From: Paulinella micropora
Lineage: Eukaryota > Cercozoa > Imbricatea > Euglyphida
NCBI GenBank assembly: GCA_009731375.1
Contig: BJOX01000157.1
Coordinates: 497,109 to 561,108, forward strand
Direction: 5' to 3'
DNA length: 64,000 nucleotides
Shown here: piece after piece, positions 1 to 8,900 of the stretch
How positions within the stretch are numbered: position 1 is the first letter of the stretch
Layout of the letters: each line of letters starts with the position of its first letter
The notes under the pieces: model-generated
The model's input: the letters and a program-made list of their open reading frames with translations, nothing else
Databases searched by the model: none
What the model was told of the DNA's origin: nothing
Translations under genes and position numbers: made by a program

Positions 1-66
<66 letters not shown>

Positions 67-250
67 TTGAGAGAGAGAGAGAGAGAGCGAGAGAGAGCGA
101 GAGAGAGAGAGAGAGATCGAGAGAGAGAGAGAGATCGAGAGAGATGAGAGAGAGAGAAAGAGAGAGAGATGAGAGAGAGAGAGAGAAAGATGGGGTGAGA
201 TGAGATTGGATGGGATGAGATGAGATGAGAGAGAGAGAGAGCGTAATAGT
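1..250. repeat. (GA)n microsatellite tract
   Basis: The first 250 bases are nearly pure GA/AG dinucleotide repeat with scattered GATC and GGGATGAGAT interruptions. No gene is visible here. Confidence 0.95.
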
Positions 251-496
251 AAAGTTCTTTAAAGGAAAAGAATAACAAGAATAAAAAGATCAGAGGAAAG
301 AATAGAGACAAGCACAGGAAGCTGACAAAGGAAAGCAAGCAAACAAACAGCCGGGATAGGAAGCTGAAGAAGGAAAAGAAAAAAAAAAGGAGGAATGACG
401 TACAAAGTCAAGAAGGAACAAGAAAGAGAAGAAACAAAAAAAGAGAGGAAGGAGTAAAGGAAGGTCCAAGGAAGTAGGAAGAAAAGGAGGGAAATA

Positions 497-725
497 GACA
501 GACAGACCGACAGATAGACAGAAGAGACAGACAGAACAGACAGACAGACAGAACAGACAGACAGAACAGACAGACAGAACAGACAGACAGAACAGACAGA
601 CAGAACAGACAGACAGAACAGACAGACAGAACAGACAGAGAACAGACAGACAGAACAGACAGAACAGACAGAGAACAGACAGACAGAACAGACAGAACAG
701 AACAGACAGAACAGAACAGAACAGA
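497..725. repeat. (CAGA)n / (GAACA) repeat tract
   Basis: Tandem CAGA units interspersed with GAACAGACAGACA. The Ser/Cys/Leu-rich open frames on the minus strand here are translations of the repeat, not genes. Confidence 0.9.
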
Positions 726-752
726 AGAATTTTAAATTTCGCAAACATAATT

Positions 753-1085
753 GTGTGCTTGAGTGTTCCTGAGCTACGTGTCAGCCTGGAAAATTCCGAC
801 ATCAGTACTGACCTCACTTATGTTGATTATGACAAATGCTGCGATTTTTGCAAAAAGCGAAAGATTGCAGAGACTTTGCAGATGAAGTTACAGAAGCAGA
901 TGGATGAAAAGGCATGTCTGCCAGTGCAAAAATTTCCAAGCCGTTGTACATTGTCAAAGGACGAGCAAAGGTTCCGTAAAAGCGGTGTTTTTTGAGAGCC
1001 GCAAGAATCGGCTCAGAAAAGTTAGCGAAGAAAATGACCTGAAATCCCCCAACACCGCTTCAAAACCAAAGAGAGTTTGCTGCAT
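753..1085 (+). other. possible short coding remnant upstream of the ankyrin gene
   Basis: Open frames here would encode a Lys/Cys-rich stretch including a CDFCKKRK motif. They are short, change frame around 990 and run into a CA microsatellite. I recognise no family. It could be a decayed gene end, an upstream exon or chance. Confidence 0.2.
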
Positions 1086-1102
1086 AAACCAAAAAAAAAA
1101 AA

Positions 1103-1139
1103 CCACACACACACACACACACACACACGTGAGATCTCA

Positions 1140-1172
<33 letters not shown>
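1103..1172. repeat. (CA)n microsatellite in the ankyrin gene leader
   Basis: Two CA-repeat blocks separated by GTGAGATCTCAC lie immediately before the likely ATG at 1198. The frame stays open through them, giving a Thr-His string, but this is unlikely to be translated. Confidence 0.85.
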
Positions 1173-1174
<2 letters not shown>

Positions 1175-1197
1175 GGCGTTCACTTTGGCCTGCAGTC

Positions 1198-3444
1198 ATG
1201 AGCGGGCACAGTGGGCACGATCAGTCTGGACCTCCACCTGCGAAACGCGCCAGACATGAAGCCAAAACAAGTTCTCACAGTCCTTCTGAGAGCAAGCGCT
1301 CCCTGTTTGAAGCAGCCTTGGAAGGAAAGCTGGAGGCGGTGCAACAGCTGGTTAGGCAACGAGGAGATGTCAATCAAGCGGACACGAAGGGGCAGACTCC
1401 ACTCCATCATGCAGCACGTTCAGGGCGTTTGGAAGTCGCACAATTGCTCAAGAGAGAAGGAGCCGGTGTCAACCATGCAGACAAGCAAGGACGCACTGCG
1501 CTCTTTCCTGCAGCTGAGGAAGGGCAGGTGGAAGTTGCGCAATGGCTGGTGAGAGAAGGAGCCGATGTCAACCATGAAGACCGGCAAGCATTCACTCCGC
1601 TCTTTGCTGCAGTTTATCAAAGGCGTTTGGAAGTGGGACAATGGCTGGTGAGGCAAGGATGCGATGTCAACCATGTAGACCAGCGAGGATCCACTGCACT
1701 CTTTCTTGCAGCTCAGGAAGGGCATTTGGAAGTCGCACAGTCGCTGGTGAGGCAGGGATGCGTTGTCGACCATGCAGACCAGCGAGGGCGCACTGCTCTC
1801 ATGTTTGCGGCTCTCAAAGGGCACTTGGAAGTGGCACAATGGCTGGTGAGGCAAGGATGCGATGTCAACCATGCCGACCAGGAAGGATCCACTGCGCTCT
1901 GGCAAGGATGCGATGTCAACCATGCCGACCAGGAAGGATCCACTGCGCTCTTTCTTGTAGCTTGGCAAGGGCATTTGGAAACGGCAAAATGGCTGGTGAG
2001 GCAAGGATGCGATGTCAACCATCGAGACCAAAAAGGATCCACTGCGCTCTTTCCTGCAGCTGAGGAAGGGCGTTTGGAAGTTGTGCAAGAGCTGGTGGGG
2101 CAAGGATGCAATGTCAACCATGCAAACCACGGAGGGCGCACTGCGCTCTTTCTTGCAGCTGGGCGAGGGCATTTGGAAGTTGTGCAAGAGCTGGTGAGGC
2201 AGGGATGCGATATCAACCATGCAGACCAGGAAGAATGCACTGCGCTCTTTCTTGCAGCTAGGGAAGGGCATTTGGAAGTTGCGCAATGGCTGGTGGGGCA
2301 AGGATGCGTCGTCAACCATGAAGACCAGCGAGGAAACACAGCACTTTTTGCTGCAGCTCACGGAGGGCATTTCGAAGTTGTGCAATGGCTGGTGGGGCAA
2401 GGGTGCGATGTCAATCATGAAGACCAGCGAGGATGGACTGTACTCTTTGTTGCAGCTCAGCAACGGTCTTTGGAAATTGTGCAATGGCTGTTGGGGCAAG
2501 GTTGCGATGTCAACCATGAAGACCAGCAAGGATGGACTGCACTCTCTTCTGTAGCTGAGGAAGGGCATTTGGAAGTGGCGCAATTGCTGGTGAGACAAGG
2601 ATGCGATGTCAACCATGCAAACCAGCAAGGATTCACAGCGCTCTTTGTTGCAGCTGGGGGAGGGCAGTTGGAAGTGTTACAATTGCTTGCGAGGCAAGGA
2701 TGCGATGTTAATCATGCAAACCAGCGAGGATTCACAGCGCTCTTTGCTGCAGCTGATAAAGGGCATATGGAAGTGGTGGAGTGGCTGGTGTGGAATGGAT
2801 GCGATGTCAACCACGAAGACCAGCAAGGATTCACTGCACTCTTTCCTGGAGCTCAGAAAGGCCATATGGAAGTGGTGCAATCGCTGGTGAGGCAAGGATG
2901 CGATGTCAACCATCAAGACCAGCTAGGATGCACTGCACTGTTTGCTGCAGCTCACGGAGGGTGTTTACGAATGGTGCAATTCCTTGTGAGGGAAGGGACA
3001 GTTGTAGATCATGCAGAGCAGGAAGGATCCACTGCACTCTTTAAAGCAGCTGAGCAAGGGCATTGGCAAGTGGTACAATGGCTGGTCCGGGAAGGAGGAG
3101 CGCTCGTTAACCACGTGGATTCTGCAGGACGCAATACCCTTTTCGTGGCAGTGAACGCAGGCCATCTGCGTATAGTGGAGTGGCTGGTGGAAGAAGGCAA
3201 CGCTGCCCTGTGTTTGAGGGATGATGCAGCATGGCAGAGGCCAGAGGTCTTGGAAGCTCTGACTGCAGGCCTGCAGCGGCGGCTGCGGCCATCGTTGCTG
3301 GTAGCACTAGGAGATGGGCTGGACACGAGCGGAATGCTGGCACCGCTGCAGGAGCTGGTGCTTGAGTATGCCTTACCTACGGGCTGGGACCAGGTGCGGC
3401 AAGCTATGGAAAGAAAAGAAGAAGGACATGATAATGGTGAGTAA
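1198..3444 (+). CDS. ankyrin-repeat protein, about 20 repeats
   Basis: An intact 748-residue frame. The start at 1198 is preferred because the frame upstream of it is CA microsatellite. Residues 10-25 are Pro/Lys/Arg-rich (PPPAKRARHEAK), an NLS-like segment. From about residue 35 to 670 there are 19 full 33-residue ankyrin repeats with the consensus TALFxAAxxGHLEVxQWLVxQGxDVNHxD, plus one repeat of only 17 residues made by a perfect 51-bp duplication. Ankyrin arrays are protein-binding scaffolds; no enzymatic domain is visible. The last 70 residues (LEALTAGLQRRLRP onward) are helical-looking and not ankyrin. The frame ends in ...AATG|GTGAGTAA, an excellent splice donor, so the annotated stop may lie in an intron and the true C-terminus may be elsewhere. 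The partner and function are unknown. Confidence 0.85.
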   Translation: MSGHSGHDQSGPPPAKRARHEAKTSSHSPSESKRSLFEAALEGKLEAVQQLVRQRGDVNQADTKGQTPLHHAARSGRLEVAQLLKREGAGVNHADKQGRTALFPAAEEGQVEVAQWLVREGADVNHEDRQAFTPLFAAVYQRRLEVGQWLVRQGCDVNHVDQRGSTALFLAAQEGHLEVAQSLVRQGCVVDHADQRGRTALMFAALKGHLEVAQWLVRQGCDVNHADQEGSTALWQGCDVNHADQEGSTALFLVAWQGHLETAKWLVRQGCDVNHRDQKGSTALFPAAEEGRLEVVQELVGQGCNVNHANHGGRTALFLAAGRGHLEVVQELVRQGCDINHADQEECTALFLAAREGHLEVAQWLVGQGCVVNHEDQRGNTALFAAAHGGHFEVVQWLVGQGCDVNHEDQRGWTVLFVAAQQRSLEIVQWLLGQGCDVNHEDQQGWTALSSVAEEGHLEVAQLLVRQGCDVNHANQQGFTALFVAAGGGQLEVLQLLARQGCDVNHANQRGFTALFAAADKGHMEVVEWLVWNGCDVNHEDQQGFTALFPGAQKGHMEVVQSLVRQGCDVNHQDQLGCTALFAAAHGGCLRMVQFLVREGTVVDHAEQEGSTALFKAAEQGHWQVVQWLVREGGALVNHVDSAGRNTLFVAVNAGHLRIVEWLVEEGNAALCLRDDAAWQRPEVLEALTAGLQRRLRPSLLVALGDGLDTSGMLAPLQELVLEYALPTGWDQVRQAMERKEEGHDNGE
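1850..1951 (+). repeat. perfect 51-bp in-frame tandem duplication inside the ankyrin array
   Basis: Bases 1850-1900 are repeated exactly at 1901-1951. The copy adds 17 residues (WQGCDVNHADQEGSTAL), half an ankyrin repeat, without breaking the frame. Confidence 0.9.
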
Positions 3445-4700
3445 AATAGTGATGCTTCTTTCAAACGGGCAGCTATGTATTAGTTATTTACTTTTGCCAT
3501 CACCATCATCATCATCATCATCATCACCATCATCATCACCACCACCACTACCATCATCATCATTATCATCCATAATTATCGTGCGATACAATATGCCGAT
3601 GATCTTTTGACTCTGTATTTATCGTGCTACTACTATTAATAGTACTAATTAATGTCAATCGTCTAGAAGTTCCAATCCTCTGGGTACGGATCACTTGCAG
3701 TTTATTTTTTAGTGTCATCATAGCCGAAGCTTGAGTCCTGATGAAGTAGAATCAAGTCAAGTATTTTAGTACTGCCGAACACTGTCTTACTTATTTTCCA
3801 CTTTTGATATTTGTTTCAAATCAGTATTATTAAATATGTATCAAGTTATTTTTTTTAACGCAACACTTTGAATTATACAATGCTTGCGATTTGTAGGAAG
3901 AAGTGGCCCGGGCAGCGTAAGAGTAAAATGGAAGTTATTAATATTGACGGAGACAACGTATTTTGGAGTCGTTGGACGGTTAAGCTTCAAGTTGTTATTC
4001 AAGTCAGAGTTATTACTCATTTCTGAGAGTGGCAGTATATTAGTCACAGCATTCGCGTAAATTTAGAGTAACTGTTATATACTGTCACGTGCTATAGTTA
4101 ATACTGAGTAAATCAAGTCGCAAGTTGTTAGAACATACATCTAAGTATAATACTGTTCTTGCACAGAGGTGGCAAGCCGTCCACGGACCGGTTCAAGCTC
4201 AGTCACGATCGCATCGTACATCAAGCTTTAATGAAGGCGGCAAAGCAGAACAACACGGCCCTGCCAACGGCGCGTCCCGAAGCAATGGCTCTACCGACAC
4301 GCATCCTACGACCGGCCGGGTCATACTGAATCGGTCCGTTACCGTATTGACTAATACAACCTATTGGTCTAACACCTCTAGCTTAGCTAACCAAGGCTAC
4401 ATAACCTGCCACCGTTAGAACATACATCTAAGTACGGTACTGTTCCGAAGTTGCACAGAGGTCCGTCCACGGGCCGGCGGACCGGTCACAAGTACAAGCT
4501 CAGTCACGATCGCATCGTACATCAAGTTTTAATGAAAATGCGGCAGAGACAGAACAACACTGCCCGGCGCGTCCCGAAGGGATAGCTCTACCTGCACGCA
4601 TCCTACGGACCGGCCGGGACATACCAGGCTGAATCGGTCAGTTACAGTGTTAATACAACCTATTGGTCTAACACTCCCCATAGATCAAGATAATTAACTT
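3445..4700. other. gene-free region with CAT repeats and a diverged direct repeat
   Basis: After the ankyrin ORF there is an (ATC)n tract at 3498-3565, then AT-rich DNA. Bases about 4128-4380 and 4416-4675 are diverged direct repeats: both start GTTAGAACATACATCTAAGTA, modified by substitutions and small indels, and end near CAACCTATTGGTCTAACAC. No coding capacity is seen. They may be remnants of an old LTR or MITE. Confidence 0.6.
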
Positions 4701-4705
4701 GCAAG
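4701..4705. repeat. left target-site duplication of copia A (GCAAG)
   Basis: GCAAG directly precedes the 5' LTR at 4706 and reappears directly after the 3' LTR at 34466. The 5-bp length is normal for Ty1/copia integration. Confidence 0.85.
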
Positions 4706-4910
4706 TGTTGGAACTATACGTAAAGCTATAATCTTAATTAATAGTTCAGGAGCGGCCGTATCAGAGTAACTGTGTCGGTAGAGCCATTACTTACGATCCG
4801 GCCAGTCAAGTTACGCGGCGTGTCCTGTTCGCGCCTTTTCTTATTAAAGCTGTAATACTGCTTGAAGTGTAGCGTTGCTATCATAGGTCATTATATTGAT
4901 AATAGTGGTC
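4706..4910 (+). repeat. copia A 5' LTR, main part
   Basis: Starts TGTTGGAACTATA. Its last five bases (TAACA) lie at 15523-15527 because the gypsy element is inserted between them. Joining the two parts gives AGTGGTC+TAACA, exactly the end of the 3' LTR at 34454-34465. It shares most of its length with that LTR, apart from small indels. Confidence 0.85.
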
Positions 4911-5147
4911 TGTAATGCCCCCAACGATAGCTCGAAAAAAGTCGGTAATACAACCAAACACAGTCCTCAAGAATGAGAATGATGTCTCGTTGTATTAGCT
5001 CAGTGAAGCCAAAAAGGAAAACTGCAACAGACCAGGAATAAAATGGCATCAGGTCCAATCCGGACAAATAATACTGAAAAACAAGCTGGTGCACCTGTCA
5101 CCAGGAAAAGGTATTTTTTACCGGCTATCCGGGGGGTGATGCCTACA
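4911..5147 (-). repeat. gypsy 3' LTR
   Basis: 237 bp. On the minus strand it starts TGTAGGCATCACC and ends GGGGGCATTACA, so it has canonical TG...CA ends. It matches 15287-15522. Confidence 0.9.
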
Positions 5148-5158
5148 GTACCCCCTCC
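5148..5158 (-). promoter_or_regulatory. gypsy polypurine tract
   Basis: On the minus strand GGGAGGGGGTAC abuts the TG of the 3' LTR. This is the expected place and composition for the plus-strand DNA primer. Confidence 0.75.
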
Positions 5159-5992
5159 CGATTTTATGACGGAAATAGCATTTTCGTCATACACCTTCTG
5201 ATTTCTTTCTGCAAATAGTATGCGCTATGGAGTCATGCCACACAGCGCATCGACCCACGGATAGACGCTAAAAGACGATAAATATATCCTCATACGGCAC
5301 GTCAAAGCGGATTCTCTAGCCTTTCTTGTAAATTTTGAACTCCTTCCCCTCAATTTCTTTTTTTTTTTTTTTTTTTTTTTCGGCAGTATGTCAAGAACAA
5401 ACGTACAATTAATAAAAAAATACAAGCAACGTGGTGCTGTAGTACGATTCCCCCTTTGATCTCCTTCTTCTTCTTATCATTATCATTATTATTATTATTA
5501 TTCACAGGGAGATCGTAAGTACATTGTCTTTTTTAATGACATACCCTTGTATAAGGCGGATATCCTATGATATAGTATTAGGGGGCCAGTCCTAATAGCT
5601 ATATCCGAAGTCGAGGTGTATGTACCCGACCCTGCGATATACCGACACAAGTAGAGATTGACCGTGCTCAGGTACGACAGTATATAATCTATCGTAAAAA
5701 ATAATTTAATGAAAGTTTCAGAGAACATTTCATTTTCGAGAACATCATCCCAGGACTTGGAAAGGGTCATACCCGGGAACACCATCGCTCAATACACTAG
5801 CGATCCCCGTATACGGTGTAGTATCATCGTCGATCGACCTTTCGCACTCGTATGTTGCGATCGAATGCCAAGTTATATCACTGAGTCTTTTTAATATTCA
5901 TATTGATAACTGATGATGCATGATCAAATCATGATACGCCGTGGGCAATCAATCAGTTTATTTGAGACGCATAAAGAAAAATAGTTTCTTTG
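5159..5992 (-). other. gypsy 3' untranslated region
   Basis: About 830 bp between the pol stop and the polypurine tract. It holds an A-run of about 22 on the minus strand (5360-5380) and an ATT repeat (5472-5505). No conserved protein is encoded; a short open frame at 5498-5785 looks like chance. Confidence 0.7.
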
Positions 5993-8900
5993 TCACTGCC
6001 TTCGTCGTCTGGCGCGGATTTCTTTGCCTGGTGGAGGACCACCAACAAAAGTCAGATCGAACTTTGACTGTTCGAGAATGTCCCAGATCTTATTAGGGAT
6101 TCCGCCCAACGATAATTCAAAAGGGACATCAAGCACTCCTCTTGGCAGTGTCTGAATGGTCCACGCAGTGTAATCCTTGTCTCTGGGAGTAATTGTATCA
6201 TCCCATGTCTCGAGACTTTTTGCGTCTTTATATACTGGCAGATAATGTCTTGCCTTTGGATCCTCAACCGGGTCCATACTTCTCCAGAACTGGAGTATCG
6301 GTTGTACTATCTTTGCGGCTGATGATATTTTGAGTGTCCGTGTGACACGCATCTGTCGTGGGACCGCCACGACCCGCATCAAGTATAAGTCTGAGAGAGT
6401 GTCATCAGCGACATGTTGTTCCGCTGGTCTCATCAGATAGAAAACATTTTTCACCCATGCGATGGTTGCTATCGCATCGCCTTCCTTCCATCGCTCATGG
6501 ACAATCTCAACGTTGCCCGCGTTTGGGTCAGTGTCCGTCCCCTCCTCCTCCTGGTGGACGTCCTTTGATCTCATCGACCTCATCGCCTTCCTCGGTTGGT
6601 CGTTGATAAGATCATTCCGCGCTCTCCTTAGCTGCGCCTCTGTGATCTTCTCCTTCTTTCCGCTATGCTCTCGCGGAGACTTGGACTGAGTCCCCACCGC
6701 GCTTATGCGGTCAGTCTTCTCCTTGCTGTCCACCTCACTCTCCTCCTTCTCAGCTATCGGTGCCCGATAAGCATCGTCTTGGTCTATGCCAGCCTCCTTG
6801 TGGATGGGCGGCACCTCTTTGAAATCATCCTTCATCCGTTTTAACGCCTCCTCAACGGATTCATCTTCCAGTAAGAAGGGATCATACTTAATCAGCCTTC
6901 TTACATTCACAATTTGCACCTTCCCTCTACCCCTGATCTTGTAATTCAGAGGTCCCGTCTGTTCCATAATCTGATAAGGTCCTTTCCAGTGAGTGAACAG
7001 CTTAGAGCTGACTCCCTTCGGGACTTGAGGATGGTACAATAGTACAATATCCCCGACCTGGAACTTGATCTGATCCAAGTGCGCTTGTCGCACCCCTTCA
7101 GCATCAGTCTTTCGGCGCTCCGCCTCTCTATGCGCCCTGACTATTTGTTCCGCCTCCATCTTCACTCTAAGTCTCATCCCAAACAACTCATCCGCATCCG
7201 CCCAAGTGTCTTTTGGGTGAAGGAGCGAAGTCGGGATATCAGGCTCACGCCCATATACTAACTGATATGGCGAGATTGAGCTCTTCGAGCCTCCTAACGC
7301 CGTAGAGGGTAGACAGTTCATTGCAAACGCAAATGATGGTGCTGCCTCGACCCATGCTCTTTGATTCTCCTTCTTCGTGCAATACATCTTTAGCGAGGCT
7401 TTGAGGGGTCTGTGTACCCGCTCGATTTTCCCATTTGCTCGCGGGTTATAGGCAGTAACATATTGCCATTTCATCCCGTAATACTTAGATAGTTTGTCGA
7501 TGACCTCGTTATTAAAGTCCGAGCCTCGATCAGAACATATCTTTCTTGGTACTCCGATCTGTGAGATGATCCTATCGATCAGCGCCTCGGCCGTCGTCTT
7601 GCCGGTAACGTCTTTGACAGGGATGATCCACACATAGTTGGTGGCTCTGTCAATAGCCGTAAGGAGGTATTTGTAACCATCCTTCGATTCTGGGAAAGGT
7701 CCCACATGATCAATGTGTATAAACTCAAACATCCCCGCATGAAGAGGAAATTCGCCAATCAGGCCGAAATTTGCCTTCAGTGGTGTTTTGTTTATCTTGC
7801 ACGGGATGCATGCATCCACCGCCTGATCTATCTCCTCCTTCATCTTCTTCCACCAGAATCGCCTCGCTACGAACATATGAGTTCGTTGTCGACCCGGATG
7901 CGCCAAAAGTGGGCAATTGTGGGCTGCGACAAATATAAATCGTCTCAGACTCTCCGGTACCCAAAGGGTCCATTTGTCCGGCTGTGACGCATAGCGACCG
8001 TGAAGGCCCTTGTACCACAGTAGACCATCTCTCCATCCCATCTCCTTCATCTGATCTTTGATCGCTTTCGTCATCCGTAGCTCATCCGGGTTCTGATATA
8101 ACTGTATCAGTTCTTTAAACTCCGGATCTTGAGCCTGTTGTTGCCTCCATGCGGTAGGCGAGGCTATATGGATAGTACCATCTTCTAGCCGTACCCCGAT
8201 TCTTTCCGGGTCATCGTCTAGGTCACTTCTCCGCTCTTGAGGAGGCTCCGCATAAACTTCCTGCGTCTCCTCTTCCTCTCTTATGTTCGCCTTCGCATTC
8301 TCATATACCTCATAGGACCACTCAGCGTCCTCCTGGGTATGTAGCTCACAACATATCCCGTGATCCGGGCCTTGTGGACTGTACCGTAGACCTGTGCGGT
8401 CATATCGGACTCCACTCGCCATCTCCATCGCCTCAATGTGGCTGACCTCATACACCTTGTCAGTGGACAAGTCTTCCATCTCCACCGTGGACACCAACGC
8501 CGATACTTCTGAGTTAAACTCTAGCCTAGAGAGGCTATCAGCGACCACATTTCGCTTTCCCGGTAGATGGACCATTGTAAAATCGAAACAAGACAAGAAC
8601 GCTTGCCACCGCGCCAGCCGTCCCGTCTGTTCATGATTCATCAACCATAACAGGTTATGATGATCAGTTCTGACAGTAAATTGAGGTCCTCCCCACAAAT
8701 ACTCTCTGAGCCTCTTGAGGGCCCATACTACCGCCAACGCCTCTCTTTGCCTTGTGCAATAGTTTCTCTCCGCCGCACACAACTTCCTACTAATAAACAT
8801 GATTGGGCGTAATTTCTTCTCCTCATCCTCTTGTTGTAATACAGCCCCAATCGCAAACTTAGATGCGTCTGTATCGACTACGAATTGTTTCGTAAAGTCG

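Noticed and set aside
259-817. Two long minus-strand frames rich in Cys, Ser, Val and Leu
   Set aside because: They are translations of the GACA/GAACA repeats; composition and overlap in two frames show no gene.
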